Below are positions 1 to 9,230 of a DNA stretch of 64,000 nt, piece after piece. Source of the stretch: Aromatoleum petrolei (GTDB lineage: Bacteria > Pseudomonadota > Gammaproteobacteria > Burkholderiales > Rhodocyclaceae); contig NZ_CP059560.1 of NCBI RefSeq assembly GCF_017894385.1, forward strand, positions 4,844,501 to 4,908,500. The letters are read 5' to 3'. The translations under genes were made by a program, and so were the position numbers. The notes under the pieces are model-generated. The model saw nothing but the letters and a program-made list of their open reading frames with translations. It was not told the DNA's origin and did no database searches. The stretch's first letter is position 1, and every line of letters begins with the position of its first letter.

Positions 1-483
1 TTCGCGCTGCCGGGCATGGTGCTCGCGACGCTGTTCGTGACCTTTCCCTTCGTCGCGCGCGAACTGATCCCGCTGATGCAGGCGCAGGGGCGCGACGAGG
101 AGGAGGCCGCGATCTCGCTCGGTGCTTCGGGCTGGCAGATGTTCTGGCGCGTGACGGTGCCGAATATCAAATGGGGTTTGATGTACGGCGTGATCCTCGC
201 CAACGCGCGCGCGATGGGCGAGTTCGGCGCGGTGAGCGTCGTCTCCGGCCACATCCGCGGCGAGACCAACACGCTGCCGCTGCACGTCGAGATCCTCTAC
301 AACGAATACAACCAGATCGGCGCCTTCGCTGCTGCCACCGTCCTCGCCTTCCTCGGCCTCGTGACGCTGGTCGCGAAGACGGTCGTCGAGTGGCGCATGC
401 GCAGGGAGACCGAAATGCTAACCGCCGATCTGCCCCCGGAAAAAACCGAACAGCCCCTGACCGTGGCCACGGAACGCCCATGA
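1..483 (+). CDS. cysW: Sulfate/thiosulfate ABC transporter permease CysW (5' end cut by window)
   Basis: This is the C-terminal 160 residues of an inner-membrane permease; the reading frame is open from base 1, so the start lies outside the window. The visible part has the cytoplasmic EAA-type coupling loop ([15 protein letters not shown], about residues 35-49 of the visible part) and the CysW-typical stretch [17 protein letters not shown], followed by a last membrane helix and a charged tail. CysW pairs with CysT (CysU) and two CysA subunits to import sulfate or thiosulfate. The stop overlaps the cysA start (ATGA), which supports one operon and the CysW rather than ModB assignment. Confidence 0.93.
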   Translation, partial: FALPGMVLATLFVTFPFVARELIPLMQAQGRDEEEAAISLGASGWQMFWRVTVPNIKWGLMYGVILANARAMGEFGAVSVVSGHIRGETNTLPLHVEILYNEYNQIGAFAAATVLAFLGLVTLVAKTVVEWRMRRETEMLTADLPPEKTEQPLTVATERP

Positions 484-1547
484 GCATCGAAATCCGCAAC
501 ATCAGCAAGTGCTTCGGCAACTTCGTCGCGCTCGACGACCTCTCCCTCGACATCCCGACCGGCGAGCTGGTTGCGCTGCTGGGGCCGTCGGGCTGCGGCA
601 AGACGACCCTCCTGCGCATCATCGCCGGCATGGAGACGCCGGATGCCGGCTCGGTGCTGTTCGGCGGCCAGGAGGCGACGCACGTCCACGCGCGCGAGCG
701 CCAGGTCGGCTTCGTGTTCCAGCATTACGCGCTGTTCCGTCACATGTCCGTGTTCGAGAACGTCGCCTTCGGACTGCGCGTGCGCCCGCGCAAGGAGCGC
801 CCGAGCGAGGCCGAGATCCGCGAGCGCGTGATGGGCCTGTTGAAGCTTGTCCAGCTCGACTGGCTCGCGCAACGCTATCCTTCGCAGCTCTCCGGCGGCC
901 AGCGCCAGCGGATCGCGCTCGCCCGCGCGCTGGCGGTCGAGCCCAAGGTGCTGCTGTTGGACGAGCCCTTCGGCGCGCTCGACACCAAGGTGCGCAAGGA
1001 GCTGCGCCGCTGGCTGCGCCGCCTGCATGACGAGATGCACATCTCCTCGGTGTTCGTCACGCACGATCAGGAAGAGGCGCTGGAGGTCGCCGACCGCGTC
1101 GTCGTGATGAACCGTGGCCACATCGAGCAGATCGGCTCACCCGACGAGGTCTATTCGAGTCCCGCGTCGCCCTTCGTCTATCAGTTCCTCGGCAACGTGA
1201 ACGTCTTTCACAGCCGCCTGCACGGAGCCTGGGCGGAGGTCGAGCGGGAAGGGGAGGCGCCGGCCGCGGGGTCGATCGCCTTCGTGCGTCCGCACGACAT
1301 CGAACTCGATGTGGCGCCGCTGGCTGGCGGGATGACCGCGGGCGTGCGACACGTCCATCGCATCGGTCCGCTGGTGCGCGTCGAACTCGAGCACGATGGC
1401 GAGACGATCGAGGTCGAGCTGACGCGCGAGCGCGCGGCGAGCCTGGATCTGCCGGTCGGCAGGACGGTGTGGATCAAGCCGCGGCAGGCCAAGGTGTTTG
1501 CCACCGAGGCGACGGCGCCAGCGGGAAAGCAGCCCTTCCTGTTCTGA
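480..1547 (+). CDS. cysA: Sulfate/thiosulfate import ATP-binding protein CysA
   Basis: A 355-residue ABC ATPase that powers sulfate/thiosulfate uptake. Walker A (GPSGCGKTT) is at residues 35-43, the signature LSGGQRQR at 137-144 and Walker B VLLLDE at 157-162. A C-terminal regulatory (TOBE-like) domain follows from about residue 240. The length is normal for CysA. The ATG at 480 overlaps the cysW stop by four bases, so translation is probably coupled; longer in-frame starts upstream would run through cysW. The gene ends the operon; the next gene is convergent 16 bp away. Confidence 0.95.
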   Translation: MSIEIRNISKCFGNFVALDDLSLDIPTGELVALLGPSGCGKTTLLRIIAGMETPDAGSVLFGGQEATHVHARERQVGFVFQHYALFRHMSVFENVAFGLRVRPRKERPSEAEIRERVMGLLKLVQLDWLAQRYPSQLSGGQRQRIALARALAVEPKVLLLDEPFGALDTKVRKELRRWLRRLHDEMHISSVFVTHDQEEALEVADRVVVMNRGHIEQIGSPDEVYSSPASPFVYQFLGNVNVFHSRLHGAWAEVEREGEAPAAGSIAFVRPHDIELDVAPLAGGMTAGVRHVHRIGPLVRVELEHDGETIEVELTRERAASLDLPVGRTVWIKPRQAKVFATEATAPAGKQPFLF

Positions 1548-1563
1548 TCCGCGGCCGGGGCTG

Positions 1564-2493
1564 CTAGTTCGTCATTCCCTGTGCGATGGCAACGATGTAG
1601 ACCGTATAAAGCGCGAGCAGTATGACGCCCCTGCGGCGGTTGATGAAGCCGTCGCGGGGCGGCCAGGTGACGGCAAGCGCGATCAGGCCACAGACGAGGG
1701 CGACGGCGACTTCGCGCCAGTCGGCTTCGATTGGGTGGATGATCGCCGCGACCGCGACGATGAGCAGTCCGTTGAAGATGTTGCTGCCGAGTATCGTGCC
1801 CAGGCTCACCTCGTCGTGGCCGCGCAGCTTTGCGATGACGGTGGTGGCGAGTTCCGGGGTGGACGTGCCGATGGCGACGAGGGTTGCGCCGATGATGAAC
1901 TCGTCGATGCCGTAGGTCGTCGCGATCCCCTTCGCGGAAATGACGATGATGTTCCCTGCGAGGACCAGGAACCCCAGCCCGACGACGGCGGACGCGATTG
2001 CCGCACCGGCGCGCGGGGTGCCGATCACGGCCTCGGCCGCGCTGCGCTGACGGCGAGCCTCGATCACGGCGGCACTTAGCCAGGCAAGGAAGAGGGCCAG
2101 CAGCAGCAGGCCGTCGACGCGCGACAGCACGCCGTCGAGGAACAGCACGCCGGTGATCACGGGTACGAGCAGTGCGACGGGAAAGTCGCGCCTGACGCTG
2201 TCGCGCGGACTCTGGATGCCGGCGATCACCAGCGCCAGCGCAAGGATCAGCGCGACATTCACGACGTTGCTGCCCAGCGCGTCGCCGAGCGCGATCTCCG
2301 GGGTCCCGTCGAGCGCGGAATTCACCGACACTGACAGTTCCGGGCTGGAGGTGGCAAAGGCGGCGACGGTGGCGCCGATGATGCCGGGCGAGATGCGCGC
2401 CCAGTGTGCGAGGCCCACCGCGCCGCGGACGAACAATTCCCCGCCGATGCCCGCGGCCACGATGCCCGCGACCAGGCCCAGGTAATCGTTCAT
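1564..2493 (-). CDS. Calcium/sodium antiporter family protein (YrbG/CaCA-like)
   Basis: A 309-residue membrane protein of the Ca2+:cation antiporter (CaCA) superfamily. It has the two inverted alpha-repeats of this family: the first with GATVAAFATSSPELSVSV and GDALGSNVVN (about residues 40-75), the second with GATLVAIGTSTPELATT and GTILGSNIFN (about 200-245). The acidic Pro-Glu in each repeat is the expected ion ligand. About ten membrane helices are apparent, with a charged break in the middle. It should exchange Ca2+ for Na+ or H+ across the inner membrane; the actual ion pair cannot be read from sequence. It lies 39 bp downstream of the VOC gene on the same strand. Confidence 0.88.
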   Translation of the reverse strand: MNDYLGLVAGIVAAGIGGELFVRGAVGLAHWARISPGIIGATVAAFATSSPELSVSVNSALDGTPEIALGDALGSNVVNVALILALALVIAGIQSPRDSVRRDFPVALLVPVITGVLFLDGVLSRVDGLLLLALFLAWLSAAVIEARRQRSAAEAVIGTPRAGAAIASAVVGLGFLVLAGNIIVISAKGIATTYGIDEFIIGATLVAIGTSTPELATTVIAKLRGHDEVSLGTILGSNIFNGLLIVAVAAIIHPIEADWREVAVALVCGLIALAVTWPPRDGFINRRRGVILLALYTVYIVAIAQGMTN

Positions 2494-2532
2494 CGGGAAG
2501 GCTCTCCGGTTTTGACCACCTGGGCTCGGCAG

Positions 2533-2955
2533 TTAGTCCGCGAGTTCGAGGTGCGGATTCCAGACCACTTCCCACAGGTGGCCGTCCGGGTCCGAGAAAT
2601 AGCCGGCATAGCCGCCCCAGAAGGTGTCTCCCGCCGGTTTCACCGTGCATGCGCCGGCCAGCCGGGCCTGCTCCATTACCATATCGACTTCCTCCCTTGT
2701 CGCAACGTTGTGCCCGAGCGAACACCGCGTCGCGGAGGAGCCTCCGACCGCCAGTCCCGTATCGTGCGCGAGGCTGCTCCTTGGCCAGAGCGCCAGCTTT
2801 ACGCCGTGCTGCAGGTCGAAGAACGCGACGGCGCCATGTTCGAACTCGGTGCCGATGACACCTTCCGTCGGAAAGCCCAGGCCGTCGCGGTAGAAGCGCA
2901 GGGCGCGCTCGAGGTCGTCCACGGCGAGGGTCAGTACTGTGAGTCTGGGTTTCAT
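2533..2955 (-). CDS. VOC (glyoxalase/bleomycin-resistance fold) family protein
   Basis: A 140-residue protein of the vicinal-oxygen-chelate fold. It opens with a typical strand and helix (LTVLTLAVDDLERALRFYRD, residues 5-24) and ends with the SDPDGHLWEVVWNP motif where the second-module glutamate ligand lies. Members include glyoxalases, dioxygenases and drug-binding proteins; nothing here picks a substrate, so only the fold is claimed. It is the first of two same-strand genes with the Ca2+/Na+ antiporter 39 bp downstream. Confidence 0.85.
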   Translation of the reverse strand: MKPRLTVLTLAVDDLERALRFYRDGLGFPTEGVIGTEFEHGAVAFFDLQHGVKLALWPRSSLAHDTGLAVGGSSATRCSLGHNVATREEVDMVMEQARLAGACTVKPAGDTFWGGYAGYFSDPDGHLWEVVWNPHLELAD

Positions 2956-2998
2956 GCTTTCCTCCTGGTGCTTGGGGCGCGTTACCCGGACACAAGGC

Positions 2999-3781
2999 TT
3001 AGCGTGTGGCGCCCTTGTCGCGGATCAGTTGGGCAACGCGTGTCCCTTCCGGCGTGTCGAGCCGGTTTGCCAGCGCTAGCGCGGTTTCGCCCTTGCGCGT
3101 GGTCGCGAAGATGTCCGCCCCGCGTTCGGCCAGCAACTCGGCGATGTCGAGCACCCCGCCCGACAGGGACAGGAGGAAGGGCGTATTGCCCAGCGGATCG
3201 CGCACGTTCACCTGGGCTCCGCGGAGGATGAGCGCTTCGGCGATGGTCCGGTAGCCCTGGGTCGGTTTGCCGCAGGCGACGAGGAGCGGTGTGAGCCCGA
3301 GGTGGTCACGGGCGTTCACGTCCGCGCCTGCGTTCACCAGGATGCTGGCGATCACCGTGTAGCCTCTCTTCAGTGCGAAGAGCAGCGGCGGCGTGCCGTC
3401 CACGTCGATGCCGTGGAAGGGGAATCGGGCGCGCACGAAAAGGTCGATGAGTTCGCGATCGCCGGCGCGCAAGGCGACAAGGAACGCCTCCTGGTCGACC
3501 GTGACACCGCGCTCGGCAAGTTCCCGGACCGCATGTTCGCGGCGCTCGGCCTGGCGGAAGGTCTCCAGTTCGCGGAATTCGCGCAGCGTGATGATGTCGG
3601 CGAGCACCAAGGGCGGGAAGCCCTGCCGTCCGCCGCGCTTGTCGATCAGCAGATCGCTAAAGTAATCGTGGATCTCGGGCGTGTCCCAGAGGAACTCGAT
3701 GCGCGTGAGGATGCGGTCGAATTTTTCTTCGAGATGGGCCGGATATCTGTCGCCAAGGCACTCGAAGAGGGGGTGTTTCAT
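2999..3781 (-). CDS. Ankyrin-repeat protein
   Basis: A 260-residue protein whose second half (about residues 130-255) is a run of ankyrin repeats, recognisable as DGTPPLLFALKRG, DHLGLTPLLVACG, DPLGNTPFLLSLSGG and KGETALALA, each followed by a helix ending in a GAD/GAQ turn. The N-terminal half is charged and helical and I do not recognise it. Ankyrin repeats bind other proteins; no enzymatic domain is visible. The start MKHPLFECLGDRYP is chosen because upstream in-frame residues are low-quality Arg/Ser-rich sequence; the ribosome site is weak. No signal peptide, so probably cytoplasmic. Function unknown. Confidence 0.78.
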   Translation of the reverse strand: MKHPLFECLGDRYPAHLEEKFDRILTRIEFLWDTPEIHDYFSDLLIDKRGGRQGFPPLVLADIITLREFRELETFRQAERREHAVRELAERGVTVDQEAFLVALRAGDRELIDLFVRARFPFHGIDVDGTPPLLFALKRGYTVIASILVNAGADVNARDHLGLTPLLVACGKPTQGYRTIAEALILRGAQVNVRDPLGNTPFLLSLSGGVLDIAELLAERGADIFATTRKGETALALANRLDTPEGTRVAQLIRDKGATR

Positions 3782-4123
3782 GGGGGAGCGTCCCGTCGCC
3801 GGTTGTTCGCGATTTGCGGACGACGTGCGAGCTCGGGGAGACTGTGCATCGCCGACGTCGTGCTGCGAGGTTGCGAGAATGGTTTGGATTCTCGCACACC
3901 TGCGGAGGAGCGGCATGCAGACGATGCCAGCGTACGAACCTTCTTGGGCGGGAGGGGCGCACCGCGCCCCGCCGATCCGGTCGCGCCGAATTCAGTTGAG
4001 CGCCGCGTGGCGGGATACGCATTCGGCCGCTCCCGCCCTGGGAATCCATGTCGCGCGGGTTGCTCTACCTGACGGGACCGCCTCCGGTGTCCGAATGCTT
4101 GCGCAACGCCGCCGACCGCGCGG
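3782..4123. other. Intergenic region with a perfect 9-bp inverted repeat
   Basis: About 340 bases between the ankyrin gene start and the sqr stop, both on the minus strand. Open frames here have poor codon quality and no recognisable protein. The one clear feature is TGCGAGAAT (3872-3880), a 7-base loop, and ATTCTCGCA (3888-3896). No T-tract follows on either strand, so it is either an operator for the ankyrin gene or a weak hairpin. No convincing -10/-35 pair could be assigned. Confidence 0.4.
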
Positions 4124-5398
4124 TTAGCGTCCCTTGAGTTTCATGACTCCGAGCGCATCCATGACGATCTTCTCGTAGATCGGTTCGGATTTGCCCTTGC
4201 GCACCTTGTACATGAAGTACTTTTCGAACGCGACCTTGGCCAGATGCACCCACTTCCCTTCGGAGACCCAGTTGACGTTGCGCGGGGGGATCTGCGGCAG
4301 GGCGATGAATGCCGCGCCCGAACTTCCGAAATCCGCGAGGCATACGGCATTCCATGTCGCCTTTTCGCCCGGTTCGTGGCCGTCGAGGGCGGCGCGGATG
4401 TTCTTCGCGGTCGCGGTGACCATCGATTCGATCATGAAGCCGGTCTTCGGCGTTCCGATCGGTACCGGGGTCGTTTCGACTGGCGGGATCGCGACGCACA
4501 CGCCGATCGCGTAGACGTTCGGATAGGCCGGGTTGCGCTGGTAGGCGTCGATGGGCACGAAACCGCGCGGGTTGCTCAGGCCCTCAACGCCGAAGACGGC
4601 GTCGACGCCCTTGAAGGCGGGCAGCATCATCGAGTAACGGAACGGCAACTCGTGTTCCTTCTTCGGCTTGCCTTCGTCGTCGTGCTCGGTCACGAACATC
4701 TTGCCGTCTTCGACACGCGTCACCTTGGCGTTGCAGATCCACTTGATGTGCCGCTCGCGGAACATCGATTCGAGCATGCCCTTGGAGTCGCCGACGCCGC
4801 CTAGCCCCAGGTGGCCGATGTAGGGCTCGGAGGTCACGAAGGTCATCGGCACCCGGTCGCGCAGCTTGCGCTTGCGCAGGTCGGTTTCCATGATGAACGC
4901 AAATTCGTAGGCCGGCCCGAAGCAGGAGGCGCCCTGGACGGCGCCGACGACGATGGGGCCGGGGTCGGCGATGAAGTCCGACCAGACGCCCGCCGCCGTC
5001 GTGGCGTGGTCGACGTGGCAGATCGACTGCGTATGCCCGTCGGGCCCGAGGCCGGGAATCTCCTCGAAGGCGAGGCGTGGTCCGGTCGCGATCACGAGAT
5101 AGTCGTAGTCGACGAAACTGCCATCGGCGAGCTCGACCTGATTTCGTCCGGGATGCACGCGGGCCGCAGCCTGCTGGATGAAGCGAATCTTGCGCGCGGC
5201 GAGCAAGGGAGCGATTTCGAGTTCGATTTCGCCACGCTTGCGCCAGTTGACGGCGACCCAGGGGTTGGATGGCACGAAGTGGAAGGTCGCCGTGTTCGCG
5301 ATCACCGTCACCTCGTCCCCCGGGCGCGCGAGCTGTTTCATTTCGTAGGCCATCGGCATGCCGCCGATGCCAGCCCCGATGATTACGATGTGAGCCAT
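4124..5398 (-). CDS. sqr: Sulfide:quinone oxidoreductase, type I
   Basis: A 424-residue FAD protein that oxidises sulfide to polysulfide/sulfur and passes electrons to quinone at the membrane. The N-terminal GxGxxG dinucleotide motif is GAGIGGMP (residues 8-15), and NPWVAVNW follows at 45-52. All three redox cysteines of type I SQR can be placed: Cys127 (SICHVDH), Cys159 (QGASCFGPAYEF) and Cys353 (NAVCLADFG), matching Cys128/160/356 of the Acidithiobacillus enzyme. The ATG at 5398 has a strong GGAGGAG site just upstream; longer in-frame starts are Arg-rich and unlikely. It is monocistronic, with an AT-rich palindromic promoter region. Confidence 0.93.
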   Translation of the reverse strand: MAHIVIIGAGIGGMPMAYEMKQLARPGDEVTVIANTATFHFVPSNPWVAVNWRKRGEIELEIAPLLAARKIRFIQQAAARVHPGRNQVELADGSFVDYDYLVIATGPRLAFEEIPGLGPDGHTQSICHVDHATTAAGVWSDFIADPGPIVVGAVQGASCFGPAYEFAFIMETDLRKRKLRDRVPMTFVTSEPYIGHLGLGGVGDSKGMLESMFRERHIKWICNAKVTRVEDGKMFVTEHDDEGKPKKEHELPFRYSMMLPAFKGVDAVFGVEGLSNPRGFVPIDAYQRNPAYPNVYAIGVCVAIPPVETTPVPIGTPKTGFMIESMVTATAKNIRAALDGHEPGEKATWNAVCLADFGSSGAAFIALPQIPPRNVNWVSEGKWVHLAKVAFEKYFMYKVRKGKSEPIYEKIVMDALGVMKLKGR

Positions 5399-5528
5399 TG
5401 TCTCCTCCGTTTGTCGATTGCGGGCGCCCGGTGACCGGGTCTGTCGGCGGCGGAGGGAGGCAGCGATTGCGCTTTCCCTCCGACTGCATCGGCGCGCCCG
5501 AAGGGCCCGACGTGCACGAACCGATAGT

Positions 5529-5550
5529 AACATTAGAATAGTCTAATGTT
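5529..5550. promoter_or_regulatory. Perfect palindrome upstream of sqr, candidate operator
   Basis: AACATTAGA (5529-5537), ATAG, TCTAATGTT (5542-5550): a perfect 9-bp inverted repeat in a strikingly AT-rich island, 131 bases upstream of the sqr ATG. The rest of the 315-base gap between mfd and sqr shows no gene. The ATTAGA...TCTAAT shape resembles sites bound by ArsR-type sulfide/persulfide repressors (BigR/SqrR group), which commonly control sqr genes; that link is inference. No such regulator gene is in the window. Confidence 0.55.
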
Positions 5551-5713
5551 TTAATCGGTGATGTGGGTTACAAAGCGAAGAGGGGGCAGGCGACGATGCG
5601 GCTTTCGGCTCGGCCTTGAGCGCGGCGGGCGTGTGTCAGCGTCGAAATCGCGGTTCCCCGCCCGGGGCTGTGCGGCCGCGCGAGTGCAAGGCCGGGGCGC
5701 GATACCGTGCGGA

Positions 5714-8700
5714 TCAGGCCCTCACGGCGTCCAGCAGCTCCCGGACGCCCTGCACGCGCTGCTTGAGGTTCGGCAGGCTCGCCTTGCGGATCAGGCGGTC
5801 GGGGCCGGACATCTTCGTGCTGCGATCCTTCTGGATCAGCATGATGACCTTGACCGGGTCGATCGGCGGGTTGGGGCCGAACTGCACGCTGATCTGCGCG
5901 TCGCTGGCGTCGAGCTTCGCGACACCGAAAGGCTTCACCAGCAGGCGCAGTCGGTGCGATTCGATCAGGGCCTGCGTCTGTGGCGGGAGCTCGCCAAAGC
6001 GGTCGATCAGCTCTTCCTGCAGGCTGCGCAGTTCGTCTTCCGCTTCGCAGTTCGCGAGTCGCTTGTAGAGCGTCAGGCGCTCCTGCACGTCGGGGCAGTA
6101 GTCATTGGGCAGCAGCGCGGGCGTGTGGAGGTTGATCTCGGAGACGACTTCCAATGGCTGGCTGAGGTCCGGTTCCTTGCCGGCCTGCAGGTCGCGCACG
6201 GCACGCTTGAGCATCTCGGTGTACAGGCTGAAACCCACCTGCTGGATCTCGCCGGACTGGTTTTCACCTAGCACCTCGCCCGCGCCGCGGATCTCCAGAT
6301 CGTGCATTGCGAGGTAGAAACCGGAACCCAGCTCCTCCATCATCGTGATCGCCTCGAGGCGCTTCTGCGCCTGCGTTGTCGGCTTCGCATGTGCGTCGGT
6401 CAACAGGTACGCGTAGGCCTGGTGGTGGCTGCGCCCGACGCGGCCACGCAGCTGGTGCAGCTGCGCGAGGCCGAAGCGGTCGGCGCGGTTGATGATGATG
6501 GTGTTGGCGGTCGGGATGTTGATGCCGGTTTCGATGATGGTCGTGCAAAGCAGCAGGTTGGCGCGCTGCGAGGTGAAGTCGCGCATCACACGCTCGAGCT
6601 CGCGCTCGGGTAGCTGGCCATGGCCGACGACGATGCGCGCTTCGGGCAAGAGCTCCGCCAGGTCGTTGCGCACGTTCTCGATGGTCTCGACCTCGTTGTG
6701 CAGGAAGTACACCTGTCCGCCACGCTTGAACTCGCGCAGCACCGCCTCGCGGACGATGCCCTTGCTCCAGCGCTGCACGAAGGTCTTGATCGCGAGCCGC
6801 TTCTGCGGCGCGGTCGCGATAACCGAGAACTCGCGCAGCCCTTCGAGCGCGAGGCCCAGCGTGCGCGGGATCGGCGTCGCGGTGAGCGTCAGGATGTCGA
6901 TCTCGCTCCGGAGTGCCTTCAGCGCCTCCTTCTGGCGCACGCCGAAGCGGTGCTCCTCGTCGATGATGACGAGGCCCAGGCGCTTGAACTGCACGTCCTT
7001 CTGCAGCAGGCGATGGGTGCCGATGATGATGTCCACCTTGCCTTCGCCGAGCTGCTTGAGGGCTTCGGTCTGTTCCTTGGCGCTCTTGAAGCGCGACAGC
7101 TCGGCGATGCGGATGGGGAAATCGGCGAAGCGATCGGAGAAGGTCTGGTAGTGCTGCTCGGCCAGCAGCGTGGTCGGCGTCAGCACGACGACCTGCTTGC
7201 CGTCGGCCACGGCGATGAAGGCCGCGCGCAGGGCGACTTCGGTCTTGCCGAAGCCGACGTCGCCGCACACGAGGCGGTCCATCGGGCGGCCGGACTTCAT
7301 GTCGGCGATGACGGCGTCGATCGCGCCCTGTTGGTCGGGCGTGGTCTCGAAGCCGAAGCCTTCGGCGAATGCGTCGAGGTCGTGCTGCTTGAAGTCGAAG
7401 CGATGGCCGGCGCGGGCCGCGCGTTGTGCGTACAGGGCCAGCAACTCGGCCGCGGTGTCGCGCACCTGCATGGCGGCCTTGCGCTTGGCCTTGTCCCACT
7501 GGCCGGAGCCGAGGCGGTGCAGTTCGACCGCCTCCGGGTCGGCGCCGGCGTAGCGCGAGATCACGTGCAGCTGCGCGACCGGCACATAGAGCTTGTCGCC
7601 GTTGGCGTACTCCAGGTCGAGGAATTCGGTCTGCCCCTCGCCGAGGTCCATGTGGATCAGGCCGAGGTAGCGGCCGATGCCGTGCGATTCATGCACGACG
7701 GGGTCGCCCGGTCTGAGCTCGGAGAGGTCGCGCAGCCAGCCCTCCATCGTCGCGGCCTTGCGCGCGTCGCGGCGGGCGCGCGTGCGTGTGGTCGCGGCGT
7801 ACAGCTCGGATTCGGTGACGATCGCGATCTTCGCGTCGGGCAGCAGGAAGCCGGTCGCGAGCGGGCCGACTCCCAGCGCGAGCGACTCGGCCGACGCGAG
7901 AAAGCCCGCGAAGTCCGCGCTTGCGGCAGGCTTCAGGCCGTACTCGGCGAAGAACTCCGAGATCGTCTCGCGCCGGCCCGGCGCGTCGGCCAGCACCAGC
8001 ACCCGACCGCCGCTCCCGGCCCAGTCGCCTTCGAGGAAAGCCTTGAGGCGGTGCAGCGGATCGGTCGCCTTGCGCTCCACGGACAAGTCGGGAAGCGCCG
8101 CCGCCGCGGCGGCTTCGGCGCCGGCATCGGGCGCGGCGATTTGGACGCGCGGGCGATCCTTGAGCGCGGCGTAGAAGGATTCCTGCCCGAGGAACAGCGC
8201 TTCGGGCGGCAGCACCGGGCGAGTGCGGTCGCCCTTGAGGAAGTCGTAGCGCGAGCGCGTGTCGCGCCAGAACTCGTCGATCGCGGTGGGAACGTCGCGG
8301 TGCAGGACCACCGCGGCATCGGCCGGCAGGTAGTCGAACAGCGTCGCCGTGTCGTCGAAGAACAGCGGCAGGAAGTACTCGATGCCCGCCGGCGCGATGC
8401 CGTTCGACACGTCCTTGTACAGCGACACGCGCGAAGGGTCGCCCTCGAAGGTCTCGCGGAAGCGGCTGCGGAAGTGCGTGCGTCCCTTCTCGTCCATCGG
8501 GAATTCGCGTGCGGGCAGCATGCGGATCTCGGGCACCGGGTAGACGGTGCGCTGAGTGTCCGGATCGAAGGTCTTGATGCTCTCGACCTCGTCGTCGAAG
8601 AGGTCGATGCGGAAGGGCAGGGCCGCGCCCATCGGGTAGAGGTCGACGAGCCCGCCGCGCACGGAGAACTCACCGGGGCTGACGACCTGCGTGACGTGGG

Positions 8701-9172
8701 TGTAGCCGGCGACCGCCATCTGGTTGCGCAGTTGGTCGACGTCGAGCTTCGCACCCTGCTTCAGGAAGAAGGTGTAGGCCGCGAGGAAGGCAGGCGGCGC
8801 CATGCGGTACAGCGCCGTGGAGGCGGGCACGAGGACGATGTCGGCCTCGCCGCGGCTCACCGCGTAGAGGGTCGACAGCCGCTCGGAGATCAGGTCCTGG
8901 TGCGGCGAGAAGCTCTCGTACGGGAGGGTTTCCCAGTCGGGCAAGAGGTGGGTGCGCAGGCCCGGCGCGATCCAGGCGATCTCGTCCTGCAGCCGCTGGG
9001 CGTCGAGCGGGTTGGCCGTGACCAGCAGCAGGCAGCGCCCGCGGGAGGCGAGCTGCGCGATGGCGACCGCATCGGCGGAGCCGGCGAGTGCTGGGAGGTC
9101 AAGGCGTGCGCCAGGTTTCGGAAAGGCGAATGAGGCGAGCTGCGGAATCAGGGCGTCGAGCGGTCGGGACAT
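5714..9172 (-). CDS. mfd: Transcription-repair coupling factor Mfd
   Basis: A 1152-residue ATP-dependent DNA translocase that removes RNA polymerase stalled at lesions and recruits UvrA. Seen in order: the UvrB-like N-terminal region (PLLVTANPLDAQR-type start and the DWETLPYESFSPHQDL stretch), the RNA polymerase interaction domain (HESHGIGRYLGL and LEYANGDKLYVPV, about residues 500-545), Walker A GDVGFGKTE near residue 637, the DEEH box (IDEEHRFGV) near 735, helicase motif VI region QLRGRVGRS, and the C-terminal TRCF domain. Length is the family norm. Transcribed alone or with the downstream sqr region separated by 315 bases. Confidence 0.97.
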   Translation of the reverse strand: MSRPLDALIPQLASFAFPKPGARLDLPALAGSADAVAIAQLASRGRCLLLVTANPLDAQRLQDEIAWIAPGLRTHLLPDWETLPYESFSPHQDLISERLSTLYAVSRGEADIVLVPASTALYRMAPPAFLAAYTFFLKQGAKLDVDQLRNQMAVAGYTHVTQVVSPGEFSVRGGLVDLYPMGAALPFRIDLFDDEVESIKTFDPDTQRTVYPVPEIRMLPAREFPMDEKGRTHFRSRFRETFEGDPSRVSLYKDVSNGIAPAGIEYFLPLFFDDTATLFDYLPADAAVVLHRDVPTAIDEFWRDTRSRYDFLKGDRTRPVLPPEALFLGQESFYAALKDRPRVQIAAPDAGAEAAAAAALPDLSVERKATDPLHRLKAFLEGDWAGSGGRVLVLADAPGRRETISEFFAEYGLKPAASADFAGFLASAESLALGVGPLATGFLLPDAKIAIVTESELYAATTRTRARRDARKAATMEGWLRDLSELRPGDPVVHESHGIGRYLGLIHMDLGEGQTEFLDLEYANGDKLYVPVAQLHVISRYAGADPEAVELHRLGSGQWDKAKRKAAMQVRDTAAELLALYAQRAARAGHRFDFKQHDLDAFAEGFGFETTPDQQGAIDAVIADMKSGRPMDRLVCGDVGFGKTEVALRAAFIAVADGKQVVVLTPTTLLAEQHYQTFSDRFADFPIRIAELSRFKSAKEQTEALKQLGEGKVDIIIGTHRLLQKDVQFKRLGLVIIDEEHRFGVRQKEALKALRSEIDILTLTATPIPRTLGLALEGLREFSVIATAPQKRLAIKTFVQRWSKGIVREAVLREFKRGGQVYFLHNEVETIENVRNDLAELLPEARIVVGHGQLPERELERVMRDFTSQRANLLLCTTIIETGINIPTANTIIINRADRFGLAQLHQLRGRVGRSHHQAYAYLLTDAHAKPTTQAQKRLEAITMMEELGSGFYLAMHDLEIRGAGEVLGENQSGEIQQVGFSLYTEMLKRAVRDLQAGKEPDLSQPLEVVSEINLHTPALLPNDYCPDVQERLTLYKRLANCEAEDELRSLQEELIDRFGELPPQTQALIESHRLRLLVKPFGVAKLDASDAQISVQFGPNPPIDPVKVIMLIQKDRSTKMSGPDRLIRKASLPNLKQRVQGVRELLDAVRA

Positions 9173-9230
9173 CGGGCTGTTGCGGCCGGGCCGCAGACGG
9201 ACGTATGGGAAGGGGGAAACGAGGGGCGAA

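Noticed and set aside
1208..2995. A 595-codon minus-strand open frame across three genes
   Set aside because: It overlaps cysA, the antiporter and the VOC gene in the wrong frame; Arg/Pro-rich translation.
6620..9133. An 837-codon open frame on the plus strand
   Set aside because: It lies entirely antisense to mfd, whose protein is clearly recognisable. In GC-rich DNA the antisense frame of a real gene is often open; its translation has no recognisable domain.
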